The position numbers and the translations under genes are program-made. Source: CAVOGJ01 sp963695405 (GTDB lineage: Bacteria > Planctomycetota > Planctomycetia > Pirellulales > Pirellulaceae). Taken from it: 64,000 nt of DNA. The notes beneath the pieces were generated by a model. The model was not told where the DNA came from. It was given only the letters and a program-made list of their open reading frames with translations, and did no database searches. The stretch spans positions 124,001 through 188,000 of the forward strand of contig CAVOGJ010000012.1 of assembly GCA_963695405.1 (NCBI GenBank), read 5' to 3'. The first letter of the stretch is position 1. Every line of letters starts with the position of its first letter. Positions 18,219 to 28,173 of the stretch are shown here, piece by piece.

Positions 18219-18407
18219 GTTATCCTCACTTAATCGCTTGGCGTTCGCGGATGTCGGATGCGATCGCCAGCCCAGTCCACTGATGCACGGCCCACCGATG
18301 CGGCGGCAGGTGGGCAGGAATGGTGTGGTAAAGTCGCCGGCTCCCCCATCGACTTGCAGTACGACCACAGACACAGACAGATAGTAAAGTGAGATGCGAC
18401 ATTTGAC

Positions 18408-19265
18408 ATGGCCATGCGATTGACATTGCGGCAACCCACGAAGGTTCCTTTAGACGTGGCGCACGTCCTGCCCGAAACAACGCGCGACCGAAGTGCCCGC
18501 GAAATAGGGGACTTGCCCATCCTTGCCGGCAATCGCCGACTGCGACTGGCCGATTGCTTTGATATCGCATGTGACGATGGAACGGAAGGACTTGTGTGGG
18601 ATGGAAACTTGCGGAACGTCCACTCCCTCGGCGCTGGTATGTCCGAGGGAACGCTACGGATCTTGGGGAATGCCGGCGATCATGTCGGCGCGGGCATGCG
18701 TGGCGGGCGTTTGGAGGTGCAGGGCCATGTTGGCGATTGGGCCGGTGCCGAAATGGTGAGTGGCGTTCTTGACGTCCGTGGTGGAGCAGGGGATGGCGTC
18801 GGAGCAGCGTATCGGGGCAGTCGTCGTGGCATGCGGGGCGGGACGATCCTCGTGCATGGGAACGCGGGCAGCGAGATTGGACATGCCATGCGGCGAGGCC
18901 TGATTGCCATTGGCGGCGATTGTGGCGACCTAGTGGGTCACAACTTGATTGCCGGAACAATTGTCCTGGGCGGTGGTTGTGGACCGCAGTTGGGACTTGG
19001 CATGCGACGCGGGACCATCGTCAGCTTGCGTGGGGAAACGCATCCCGGACCAACCTTCGTTTACGCCTGCACGCATCGTCCTCTTATCTTCCGGCTGCTA
19101 CATGCCACGCTGAGAAAGCTCGGATTTCCTTGTCCCGCGGGCCTGGTAGACACACGGTTTGAACTGTATCACGGAGACTTCGCGGAAGGTGGCCGGGGGG
19201 AGCTGTTGCAAGCCAGTGCGGGCGTTGAAAAACCTGCCGTCTGTTCCACACAGTCGTCACTCTGA
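18408..19265 (+). CDS. fhcC: Formylmethanofuran dehydrogenase/formyltransferase-hydrolase subunit C
   Basis: A 285-aa beta-helix protein of the FwdC/FhcC (GlxC-like) family. The middle holds about seven repeats of the G-x-x-G-x-x-M-x-x-G-x-h type, for example GAGMSEGTLRILGNAGDHVG and GAGMRGGRLEVQGHVGDWAG. It partners FhcA in the C1-transfer complex; the lack of fhcB and fhcD here means the operon is split or reordered. Two ATG codons six bases apart (18408 and 18414) are both possible; no strong ribosome site separates them. Confidence 0.92.
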   Translation: MAMRLTLRQPTKVPLDVAHVLPETTRDRSAREIGDLPILAGNRRLRLADCFDIACDDGTEGLVWDGNLRNVHSLGAGMSEGTLRILGNAGDHVGAGMRGGRLEVQGHVGDWAGAEMVSGVLDVRGGAGDGVGAAYRGSRRGMRGGTILVHGNAGSEIGHAMRRGLIAIGGDCGDLVGHNLIAGTIVLGGGCGPQLGLGMRRGTIVSLRGETHPGPTFVYACTHRPLIFRLLHATLRKLGFPCPAGLVDTRFELYHGDFAEGGRGELLQASAGVEKPAVCSTQSSL

Positions 19266-19810
19266 GAAAGGGCTCACCTTGCTGGACCGCAATCCACCAC
19301 GGCGGTGCAGCCATGGATCCTCTGCAAGGGATGGCCTATTTCGTGACTGGAGGACGCAACACGATCTGGCTGATCATCGCCATGACCATGAGGAAGGAAA
19401 AGGCCATAATGACGTGGATAAAATCACAATGCATGGGAGCGACTCGGCTGTTCGGCTGTATGTGTGTTTGGTTGCCTCACCTCTGCTATACCTGAATCTT
19501 TCACGTCGCCGCAATGACAATCCAGCGATATCTTGCCGAATGCTGAATGAATAAAGAAATGCGCAACACAGAACACTGACAACGCACAAGGTCTACGCGA
19601 TCGTTAAGGCTTTACACACTTCCGTAACGGTATTCTTCGTTGATCTCGCGATACGTTATGAGGATCAAGCCGACGCCGGCATGAGACCGTTCGAACCGAG
19701 CGCCGCGACGGTAGAAGTCGCTTGCAATGCTGGCAGGCCCGCCGACACCGTGACATGCATCACACCAAGAACCAGCCAAGTCCCTTGCTTTCCTAATCTG
19801 CACGCTATCC
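19266..19810. other. Intergenic region before the Hsp70 gene pair
   Basis: About 545 bases with no supported gene. Open frames on both strands are short and match no family. A minus-strand frame at 19612-19857 contains CDACH, but it overlaps the Hsp70 start and is probably chance. It likely holds the promoter of the Hsp70 genes. Confidence 0.5.
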
Positions 19811-21425
19811 ATGTCTAACGATTCTTTCGTCCATGCCGTCGGGATTGACCTGGGCACGACCTACTCCGCCGTCGCGGTCGTGGCCGCTACGGGCCAAACG
19901 GCGATGCTGGTGAACGAGTTGGGCGAGGCACTGACGCCGAGCGTCGTGGAGTTTGCGGAGCAGGAAGTGATTGTGGGCCGCGAAGCCCTCAAGGCGCTCG
20001 CCTTTGCTCCCGATAGCGTGGCCATCAGCGTGAAGCGCGACATGGGAAAAGCCGCCTATACGCGCCTTATTCGGGGGCAGTCTCTCCCGCCGGAGGTCAT
20101 CGAGGCCTATATTCTGCGGGCGCTTGGCGATCAGGCTCGTGGGCAGCTGGCGGGCGACTTTCAGGTCGTGATTACCGTGCCGGCGTACTTCGATGAGCGG
20201 CGTAGAAAGGCCACGCAGGACGCCGGCGAGATGGCGGGACTCGACGTCCTGGCAATCATCAACGAGCCAACAGCGGCGGCCTTGGCCTACGGCGAACATC
20301 TGGGATTCCTCTCGTCGGCGGGCAACGTGACTGCCAACGAGCGGGTACTCGTCTTCGATCTGGGCGGCGGTACCTTCGATGTTACGGCGATCGAACTGGG
20401 ACCGGATGCCTGCCGGACACTGGCCACCGATGGGGACGTCCGCCTCGGTGGCACCGACTGGGACGCGCGGTTGGCTGATTTCCTGGCGGAGCAGTTTGTC
20501 CTGGCGCATGGTTGGGATCCCCGCACCGTGGATGGACTCTATCAACGCCTGCTCTTGCTGGCGGATGAAGCGAAGCAGACCCTGTCGGCGCGACGACATG
20601 CCACGGTCCGCACCGAGTTTCGCAATGCGGCCTGTGACTTGTCCGTAACGCGATCGCAGTTCGAATCGCTCACAGCTGATCTGGTCGAGCGGACAATGCA
20701 CACGGCGGAGGATGTCTTGCAGCAAGCGGAATTGTCCTGGTCGGATATCGACCGGCTGCTGCTTGTCGGCGGGGCAACTCGTATGCCAATGATTGGTCGC
20801 CGACTAGCCGAACTCTCCGGTATGACGGTCGATCAGTCAGTGAATCCGGATGAGGCAGTGGCGCGAGGGGCTGCTATTTATGCATCCAGTCTCCTCTCCG
20901 CCGCCGGTCGCACGCGCCACCCCGTGCGACTGCAGGTCGTCGACGTCAATTCGCACAGCCTCGGCGTCGAGGGTGTGAGTGTCAAGACGGGGCGGCGCGA
21001 AAATGCCATCATTATTCCGCGCAACACACCCTTGCCAGTCGAGGTGACACAAAAATTTGTCACGCGTAGTGATGACCAGCCATCGATTGTGCTGCACGTC
21101 CTGGAAGGCGAGAGCAGCGACCCCGCGGATTGTCTGACCATCGGCCGAGCCGTCTTGCGTGATCTGCCGGCCGGGCTGCCCGCTGGTTCGCCACTGGATG
21201 TAACCTACGCCTACGATGGTGAAGGTCGCTTGCTCGTACGGTTGCGCGTTCCCGGGGACCGATCGCGATCTTATGTTTGAATTGCAGCGAGCCGAGATGC
21301 TGAACGATTCGCAGCGAGCACGTTGGGAAAGCGTCTTCCGCTCGGATTACCATTTCGCCAGTTTCGAACAGATGGTCGCCCAAATATTGGGTGGCCGAGA
21401 AGGCGGCTTGAGCGACCAGCTGTAA
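19811..21425 (+). CDS. Hsp70 family protein without lid domain (frameshifted near its end)
   Basis: A DnaK-like ATPase. Conserved nucleotide-binding motifs are present: GIDLGTTYSAVAV (phosphate 1), VFDLGGGTFDVTA (phosphate 2) and LLLVGGATRMPMIG (adenosine site). A short substrate-binding beta domain follows (about 380-480), but there is no C-terminal helical lid. The first frame ends at 21280 as LRVPGDRSRSYV. In the next frame TDRDLMFELQRAEMLNDSQR then ARWESVF continues to 21425 and aligns with the end of the neighbouring Hsp70, so a one-base gain near 21252-21255 (GGGG run) seems to have split the gene. Corrected length is about 537 aa, matching its neighbour. Confidence 0.85.
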
Positions 21426-21568
21426 AGGACGTCAAGTCGGTCGCGTAGGGAATTGGAGATCCCACGCGCACAGGACGTCCACCGCGAGTCCTCTCGGGAC
21501 GAGCCTGAGCCTCCGATTGGCAAATGGTTCAGTGCTTCCGCACCGCAAGGCAGGAATTCGCTGTTAGA

Positions 21569-23128
21569 ATGACGGTCATGCAGAAACGCACCCCCGCCGT
21601 CGGTATCGATTTGGGCACCACGAATTCCGTCGTCGCCTGGCTCGACGATTTGGAACGACCACAAACGCTCGTCAACGCGGAAGGTGACAAGATGACACCC
21701 AGTGCTGTCTTGTTCGATGACGACCTGGCGGTCGTGGGCAAGGAGGCTCTCAAGGGGCTGGCGACCGAGGCGGATCAGGTAGCCATTTGCGCTAAACGGG
21801 AGTTTGGGCAACGGGTTTATTCGAGACTGCTGGGAGGGCGCGCCTATCCGCCCGAGGTACTGCAGGCCTTCGTTCTGAACAAACTACGGGTGGATGCGGG
21901 CCGGCAGATCGGTCCGTTTCACCAGGCCGTCGTGACGGTTCCCGCCTACTTCGACGAAGTCCGTCGTCAGGCGACCATGGATGCCGGGTACATGGCCGGT
22001 CTGGAAGTGTTGGACATCATCAACGAGCCGACAGCGGCGGCGGTCGCGTTTGGCTTCCAGCAGCATCGCATGTCTGCGCATCCGGAAGCTGGGGTCAGGC
22101 GCATCCTGGTTTACGATTTGGGAGGCGGCACCTTCGATGTTACCGTTCTACAATTCGAAGGCACCGAGTACACAGCACTAGCTACCGATGGGGACGTCCG
22201 ACTGGGCGGGTATGACTGGGATCAGCGGTTGGTTGATCTGGTGGCTGAACAGTACAAGCAGCAGTTTGCGACCGACCCCCGCCTGGATCCGCTGGCGCGA
22301 GGGCGGCTGTGGCGGGAATGCGAAGATGCCAAGCGCACATTGGCTGCCCGCTCCCGGGCGTCGATTGCCTGTAATCACCAAGGACAGGCGCTCCGCGTAG
22401 AGGTCACGCGCGAGCAGTTCGAGGAGCGAACGGCAGATCTGCTCGAACGCACCAAGTTCACCGTGCTCGAGACACTAACGGCCAGCGGGTTGGATTGGCC
22501 TGATATCGACGCCTTATTGCTGGTGGGGGGCGCGACCCGCATGCCGGCGGTGCGGGAAATGCTACGCGAAGTTTCGGGCAAGGAACCCGACATCAGCGCC
22601 TCGCCGGATGAGGCGGTCGCGCACGGTGCAGCGATCCAGGCGGGGTTTCTGTTGGACCGAGCGGCCGGGCGTCAGTCGCAATTTCGCATCCACAACATCA
22701 ACTCTCACAGTTTAGGAGTGGTGGGCACCGATCCCGCATCGCGGCAGGAACGAGTCGCTGTCTTGATCCCCAGGAATACGCCACTCCCCGTTTCGGCCAA
22801 GCGGATCTTCAAGACCAAATCATCCCACCAGCGGTCGATTCTGGTGCGCGTCGTCGAGGGAGAGAGCGCGTCTGCCGCCGACTGTGTACCGCTGGGAGAC
22901 TGCGTTGTGCAGGATCTGCCGGCCAACCTGCCGGCCCACACCCCGGTGGAAGTCTCCTTTGCCTATGAGCAAAATGGGAGGTTGGCGGTGGAGGTCCACG
23001 TGCAAGGCACGGAACGCCATGAAAAGTTGACGCTGTTGCGTGAGAACTCTCTCAGCCGTGAACAGCTTGACGCCTGGAGGTTGTTTGTGTCCAAGGTACC
23101 GGTGCCGAAGGAAGAAGCGTCGAATTGA
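21569..23128 (+). CDS. Hsp70 family protein without lid domain
   Basis: A 519-aa DnaK-like ATPase paralogous to the gene just upstream. Motifs: GIDLGTTNSVVAW, VYDLGGGTFDVTV and LLLVGGATRMPAV, so ATP binding should be intact. The C-terminal part has a beta-type substrate-binding domain (FRIHNINSHSLGVVGTDP ... IPRNTPLPVSAKRIFKT) and a short helix (REQLDAWRLFVS) rather than a full lid. Cytosolic. Start at 21569 is the first ATG close to the conserved domain; an ATG three codons later and an upstream frame to 21524 are alternatives. The pair probably arose by duplication and is followed by an HspQ-like gene, so a common role in protein quality control is likely. Confidence 0.88.
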   Translation: MTVMQKRTPAVGIDLGTTNSVVAWLDDLERPQTLVNAEGDKMTPSAVLFDDDLAVVGKEALKGLATEADQVAICAKREFGQRVYSRLLGGRAYPPEVLQAFVLNKLRVDAGRQIGPFHQAVVTVPAYFDEVRRQATMDAGYMAGLEVLDIINEPTAAAVAFGFQQHRMSAHPEAGVRRILVYDLGGGTFDVTVLQFEGTEYTALATDGDVRLGGYDWDQRLVDLVAEQYKQQFATDPRLDPLARGRLWRECEDAKRTLAARSRASIACNHQGQALRVEVTREQFEERTADLLERTKFTVLETLTASGLDWPDIDALLLVGGATRMPAVREMLREVSGKEPDISASPDEAVAHGAAIQAGFLLDRAAGRQSQFRIHNINSHSLGVVGTDPASRQERVAVLIPRNTPLPVSAKRIFKTKSSHQRSILVRVVEGESASAADCVPLGDCVVQDLPANLPAHTPVEVSFAYEQNGRLAVEVHVQGTERHEKLTLLRENSLSREQLDAWRLFVSKVPVPKEEASN

Positions 23129-23255
23129 GCAAATGCCGGCGTCGTCGGAGGCCCGCGGATCGAAAAGGAGACAATATAGCGTCACCTTCCGTTCGGTGTG
23201 TCGTGGATGGCTCCTCGCCGACGCGATCGATAACAAGAAACAGGAGTCCACGAAG

Positions 23256-23585
23256 GTGATCACACCGATACGTCAAGAACCCCAGTTTCAATTGGGCCAG
23301 CTGGTGGGACATCGTCGTTACGGGTATCGAGGTGTCATCGTGGCACGCGATCTATTTTGTAAGGCCACCAACCAATGGTATGAATCGAACCTTACCCAGC
23401 CTGATCGAAATCAGCCTTGGTATCACGTATTGGTGCATGACAGTTCGCAAGTAACCTATGCGGCTCAGTCAAGTCTGCGAGCCGACTACAGCGGAAAGCC
23501 GGTCCATCATCCGTTCATTGGAGCATTCTTCTCCGAATTTATCGATGGCCGCTATACCCGCAACGAGCGTCCCTTTACTGGATGA
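23256..23585 (+). CDS. hspQ: HspQ/YccV family heat-shock protein (hemimethylated DNA-binding domain)
   Basis: A 109-aa protein matching the HspQ/YccV family: FQLGQLVGHRRYGYRGVIV at the N-terminus, then LTQPDRNQPWYHVLVHDSSQ, TYAAQSSL and HPFIGAFFSEFIDGRY. In enterobacteria HspQ is a heat-induced specificity factor for the Lon protease. The GTG at 23256 was chosen because AGGAG lies nine bases upstream and it gives the family length; the frame stays open upstream into the Hsp70 gene. Lying directly after two Hsp70 genes it fits a chaperone and proteolysis cluster. Confidence 0.85.
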   Translation: MITPIRQEPQFQLGQLVGHRRYGYRGVIVARDLFCKATNQWYESNLTQPDRNQPWYHVLVHDSSQVTYAAQSSLRADYSGKPVHHPFIGAFFSEFIDGRYTRNERPFTG

Positions 23586-23709
23586 TACCCCCGTGGTCCG
23601 CAGTGTATGGAGGCTCCGCCGATTTCCGCGGTATTCCTCGACCTGCATTTCATCGAGCGGGCGCCAGTGGAGAACTGATCTTGGCCAGCTGAATCGTCCC
23701 CGCCAGCGG

Positions 23710-25049
23710 CTAGGCTGTGTCAAGCGTGTAGGGCTTGCGCATTTCCCGAGCCAACATGCTGTTCGCCTCGGCATCACCCACGAATACCTGCGCGGCGGGG
23801 TCCCACGTCAGCTTGCGGCCTAACCGGATCGCGATCACACCCAGATGGCAGACCGCAGCGGACCGATGACCGATCTCGACATCGCAAATCGGCGGCTGGC
23901 GCGAAGCGACACAATCAAAGAAATTCGCCATGTGGTCGTCACTCGCGTACAGTTGCGTCGCCCCGGCGGGCAGCGGAGTCGTCAGTAGGTCTGGGGCGCT
24001 TGCCTCGATCTTGCCCCGCGTCACGTAAATCCAGCCCTCCTGGCCCTCAAACTGCACCCCGTGGTGTTTTTCACCCACCTGCAATTCGCCCATCACGGTT
24101 CCTGCCGGGCCGTCGGCGGCAGTGCTGTGACACAGATGCTCGATGCCGTCATCATAGACGTATTTGACTCGGTACTGGCTGGCCGCCGTATAGCCGCCCG
24201 GAATGGGTGGCAGAAGCGCCTGCCCCTCGACGCTGACAGGACCACTCCTCTCCTTTCCGAGGCCCCAGAGGGCAATGTCGTTGTGATGGGCACCCCAGTC
24301 CGTCATGGTGCCGCCCGAATAATCCCACCAGTAGCGAAACGTACCATGACATCGTTCAGGCACGTAGGCAACTTGCGGCGTCTGTCCCTGCCAGAAGTCC
24401 CAATCGAGACCTGCGGGAACTGGCTTTTCGGGAAAGGGTCCCCCGTGGCTACCCATCGGCAACCACACCCGCACCCGTTCGATCTTTCCCAGGCGACCGT
24501 TGCGTACCAGTTCACAGGCCAGTCGGAACATGGGATCGCTGCGTTGCTGACTGCCTGTCTGCAGAATGCGGGCCGACTTGTGGACGGCATCAACCAGCCT
24601 CCGCCCCTCGTCAATGGTGAGCGTCAGCGGCTTTTCGCTGTAAACATCCTTGCCGTTTCCCACTGCCCGTAGATTGACGAGTGTGTGCCAGTGATCGGGC
24701 GTCCCGTTGATGATCACATCGATCTCAGGCAGGTCGCAGACCGCCCGGTAATCCGCGTGCATCTGGGCCCCGGGGAATGTCTCGTGCGCCGCTCGAGTCG
24801 ACTCCGATCCACGTCGCAGATCGCCACAATATCTCCAAACCGCTCGGCCAGTTTGGCGTCGACGGTGCCCATCCCGCCGCAGCCAATCAGTGCGACGCGG
24901 GGTCGCGCGTTGGGGGAACGCTCCTGGGTCCAGGCCCTCTGGGGTGAGGTCGCGAGAAACCAGGCGGGCAAGGAAGCCGCTGCGGTAAGGCCGACGGAGG
25001 ATTGCAGAAATTGGCGTCGCGTCTGGTGGCGCGAGGGACGAATTGCCAT
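23710..25049 (-). CDS. Tat-exported Gfo/Idh/MocA family oxidoreductase (frameshifted)
   Basis: An NAD(P)-dependent sugar-type dehydrogenase family with a planctomycete twin-arginine signal (TRRQFLQSSVGLTAAASLP). From 25049 one frame gives the signal and the Rossmann motif RVALIGCGGMG up to CDVDRSRLERR. The rest (MHADYRAVCDLPEIDVIING, the EKP motif in VYSEKPLTLT, then the catalytic C-terminal domain) is in another frame from about 24790 to 23710. Restoring one G near 24790 (CGGCGCAC to CGGGCGCAC) joins SRLER to AHETFPGAQMHADY. The joined length is about 446 aa, the family norm. It is a pseudogene or a sequencing error; the substrate is unknown. Confidence 0.85.
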
Positions 25050-25283
25050 GGCTTGTCTCACGTTTTGGGGGGAATTCAAGGGCGAAACTCAGTGTATCGA
25101 CCGCCGCAGCAGGCGTCGAGCCAATCGATTGGCCGTTCGGGCCGCTCTTGCTTTCACGAAATCTTCAACCCACCGTCACGCGATCGCAACGCGACTTTGG
25201 ATACTCTTGACAGCGAGCTTCGTCAGTTTTGGCAAACGAGTGCAGCCCACAAGAAACGTTTGGCAGCCGCCATAGGAGCACCG

Positions 25284-25493
25284 ATGAATTTTTCCTCTCC
25301 GTTGACCAGCCAAAGTCGGCCGACTTTGGACCCATGCAGGCACAAGCTGATCGAAGATTATTATTGCCCCACCGCGGAGGAGATCCGAGCGGCCTGCCGC
25401 GCGATTCAGGCGACCTGGAGTGAGGCGGAAAGACGGCGGCGCATGGGCTACCGTTGGTCGGATGAGATGAAATTCGAATCGTCACTGGCCTGA
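25284..25493 (+). CDS. Small hypothetical protein (69 aa)
   Basis: A 69-aa protein of unknown function, with an acidic-basic helical pattern (LIEDYYCPTAEEIRAACRAI, then QATWSEAERRRRMGYRW). A tail of this type occurs in short planctomycete proteins, but I cannot name the family. AGGAG lies six bases before the ATG at 25284, which favours expression. It is cytosolic (no signal peptide). A longer frame extends upstream to 25002 but lacks coding character and runs over the start of the oxidoreductase gene on the other strand. Confidence 0.6.
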   Translation: MNFSSPLTSQSRPTLDPCRHKLIEDYYCPTAEEIRAACRAIQATWSEAERRRRMGYRWSDEMKFESSLA

Positions 25494-25645
25494 GGTCGCG
25501 CCCGTCTTCATCCTTGTGTCTGGGTCTTCCTGCCCCCAGTTTCTCCATCACACAACAGCCAAACGGACGGCGTCCGCTGGCGACCCATGCACTCGGGCAA
25601 TCTAGCTCTGCGTGGCAACCCGCACCGACGGCGACAGGCAATCGC

Positions 25646-25683
25646 AAAAAAAACAGGTGATCCGAAGCGATTCGGACCACCTG
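25646..25683 (-). terminator. Rho-independent terminator
   Basis: On the minus strand CAGGTGGTCCGAA pairs with TTCGGATCACCTG around loop TCGC (one mismatch), followed by eight T. It lies 44 bases after the stop of the dockerin/PEP-CTERM gene and ends its transcription. Confidence 0.9.
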
Positions 25684-25726
25684 TGGGAAAGGGACGATCA
25701 CGCCCTGTTACCAGGGCCATACTGCG

Positions 25727-27832
25727 TTACCGACGTCGGCGGAGCAGTCCTACGCCGAGCAGCAGACCCGACGCGAGGGCGAAAGCCGAAGGCTCGGGAA
25801 CGGCCGCCGCGGCGGACGAGTTAAACTTGTTGCCGTTCCAGACGTTGAAGTCCGAGACGTCGACCGTGCCGTCCGCCGTAAAGTCACCGGTCGACCAGGC
25901 AGCGGATGCCGTGAACTTGTTGCTATTCCACAAATTAAAGTCCGAGACGTCGACCGAGCCGTCCAAGTCGGCGTCCCCCTCCAAGTAGGGGTTGCCACCC
26001 GTGACGGAGGTGTTCTCCGCGCCGGCTTGTGTCAGCCAGCCCGAGGTCGCGTCATTTACGTCCGCCCGCGTTACCATTCCATCGCCATTCAAGTCGAACG
26101 TCAGGTCGGTACTTCCGCTCGCGATCGCCGCGACCAGTGCGTCAATGTCCGCCAGGTCGCAGTTGCCGTTACCGTCAAAGTCACATGCGAGGCCGGTGAC
26201 CATCTGCAAATCGAACGTTCCGGCCGACGTGGTGATGGCCCGGGTGTTCCCACCAGGACTCCAAACTTCCATCAGCTCGGAAATATTGTTCGTGACGTAG
26301 AGGTTACCCGCTGCGTCCAGCGCGACTTCCTGGCGGCTGTGGTAGTTATTGTTATTCGCTCCTAGTTCAATCGATTCAAGATTCGTAATGAAATCGTCGA
26401 GTGGATCGCCGGGTGTACCGTTGTCATCGACATCAATCACAGGTAGACCGTTGGCATCCAGCGGAATGACGAGCACGGCGCCCGGCAAATTGCTGTTGCG
26501 ACCGAGGTAGCGGTTGTCGTAATCGGATACATTTCCGCTTGCGTCAGTGACCGTCTCGGCAGGTTGGCCCGTTTTGTGGAGAAACAACTTGGTACCGTCG
26601 GGTGAGATCGTGACCGATCCCGAATAGCGGAAGATATCCTGGGTGCCGATAGAGCCAGGGAATAGCGCGTCGTCGAGCCAGCTATCGAGAGCATTATCAA
26701 TGGAAAATTGGCCGGAAGACCAGTCGACGGTGGGTGAATTTCCGTCGCTGCCGTCGGCTGACACAATCACCAGACCCGATTCGTTGCCGTCGAACCGATT
26801 CTGCGTCAAGTACCACTTGTCGTATGTCGCGTTGTAATGTGCGTTGGCCAAGACGCCAACATTCAGATTTAGGAAATTCGTACCGCCCTCACTGTTATCA
26901 CCCAGGTTGCTGGAGTTGATGACTAACTGAGGCGCACCATCGTAATCCGTGGCATTCCCGACGTCCCAACGCCAGACGCTGTTGCCGTCATTCGCAAGAA
27001 ATGTACTTTCGAGATCCTCGTCCATGGCCCAAACGGTCAAGTTGTTACCGACGCTGCCGGTCACGATTGGTTTCGACACGATCGATCCGTGGATCGGCTC
27101 GTTGTTGCCGTTGATTACACCATACGTGGGGCCTGCCTGCTGGTCCAGAATTAAACCGCCGGTCGTGAGGTCGGGTGAAGCGTACTTGATACCGCCATTG
27201 GCGTCTGACCAGTCGGACACGATGAGATTGCCGGCATCATCCAAGGCCATTCGCCAAGCAGAATTTGAACTACCTGTCACGTTCCAACCGGGAGGTACTA
27301 CCGCCTGCGTGGTATCTTGGGGATCGGCGATAGCGCCGAACGTCGACAAGTTGACACCCTTCCGATCGGCGGTCATCGGATAAATACCGTCCGCCATGGA
27401 TCGACCAGAAACCGTGCCAAAATCCGTCGACTGATTCACATAGATGGTTCCAAAATATTGGCTGGCAGGATTGTTGTTCACCGCCAGACCGCTCGGCCGC
27501 TCAAAGTTTGTGAACAGGTCCGAAGAGTCGCTGATCTGAGTCCAGCCAGCGGCCGCGCTGTTATTCACCTGGATCTCGAAGTCCGAGAAGCCGGTCATAT
27601 CGAACGTGTGCCGGCCGGCGGGTGCGTTGGGGATGGTCAGGGCATTGCCCCCATCACGTAAGATCGTCACCGAAGACGCGTTTTCATTGAGCACAAACTC
27701 CCACATATTCGGGACTGCGAGGCCGCGAACGGCCGATGCGTAAGGCACGGCCCAGCTGGCTGATGCCCAGATGCCCAAAATCGACCCCGCCATCGCTCCC
27801 AAAGCGAGGTACCGCGCGGATGTCTTTATCAT
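25727..27832 (-). CDS. Secreted dockerin-repeat protein with PEP-CTERM anchor
   Basis: A 701-aa exported protein. Residues 1-29 are a signal peptide (MIKTSARYLALGAMAGSILG). The central 500 residues are Asp/Asn/Gly-rich, beta-propeller-like, with no enzyme motif I recognise. Calcium-binding dockerin/EF-hand-like loops follow: ACDFDGNGNCDLADIDALV, FDLNGDGMVTRADVND, DADLDGSVDVSDFNLW and FTADGTVDVSDFNVW. The end AVPEPSAFALASGLLLGVGL plus RRRR is a PEP-CTERM sorting tail. AAGGG lies nine bases before the ATG at 27832; upstream codons in frame look non-coding. A terminator follows. No cohesin partner is seen in the window; the role is probably at the cell surface. Confidence 0.88.
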   Translation of the reverse strand: MIKTSARYLALGAMAGSILGIWASASWAVPYASAVRGLAVPNMWEFVLNENASSVTILRDGGNALTIPNAPAGRHTFDMTGFSDFEIQVNNSAAAGWTQISDSSDLFTNFERPSGLAVNNNPASQYFGTIYVNQSTDFGTVSGRSMADGIYPMTADRKGVNLSTFGAIADPQDTTQAVVPPGWNVTGSSNSAWRMALDDAGNLIVSDWSDANGGIKYASPDLTTGGLILDQQAGPTYGVINGNNEPIHGSIVSKPIVTGSVGNNLTVWAMDEDLESTFLANDGNSVWRWDVGNATDYDGAPQLVINSSNLGDNSEGGTNFLNLNVGVLANAHYNATYDKWYLTQNRFDGNESGLVIVSADGSDGNSPTVDWSSGQFSIDNALDSWLDDALFPGSIGTQDIFRYSGSVTISPDGTKLFLHKTGQPAETVTDASGNVSDYDNRYLGRNSNLPGAVLVIPLDANGLPVIDVDDNGTPGDPLDDFITNLESIELGANNNNYHSRQEVALDAAGNLYVTNNISELMEVWSPGGNTRAITTSAGTFDLQMVTGLACDFDGNGNCDLADIDALVAAIASGSTDLTFDLNGDGMVTRADVNDATSGWLTQAGAENTSVTGGNPYLEGDADLDGSVDVSDFNLWNSNKFTASAAWSTGDFTADGTVDVSDFNVWNGNKFNSSAAAAVPEPSAFALASGLLLGVGLLRRRR

Positions 27833-28173
27833 TCTCAAGCCCTTCCAAATCGTGAACTGTTCTGCCGGGTGTCTACGAACGACGTGGCAACTCTCAGAGC
27901 TGGCACGAACACCACGGAACCCAAACCCCGTTCTACCTGCTGGGGCCACTCTCTTCAAGCAAAATGCGTCCCCAAACGAGGTTCGGGAACCCAACCGGAC
28001 GGACTGCGGAGGCCGGGATTTTCCTCTGGCAAGCGAGTTTGATCGCAGCGCAGCGTTTCTAGCGGCCAGAAAGATTTACAGGGTGCAGAATGAGGCTAGA
28101 TGGGGTAAAATCCGGGCTGAGGAGGAAGGCTCCCCATCTGGCCACGCGTCCCGTAATGAGGCTCGCAGACGAC
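27833..28173. other. Divergent promoter region
   Basis: About 340 bases between the dockerin/PEP-CTERM gene (minus) and the DUF1559 gene (plus). Both promoters should lie here. I cannot place -35/-10 boxes with confidence. Confidence 0.4.

Noticed and set aside
19612..19857. Possible c-type heme protein (CDACH) on the minus strand
   Set aside because: Single CxxCH in a short frame with no signal peptide, overlapping the Hsp70 start.
23040..23255. N-terminal extension of the HspQ-like protein
   Set aside because: It overlaps the Hsp70 end and lacks similarity; the GTG at 23256 has its own ribosome site and gives the family length.
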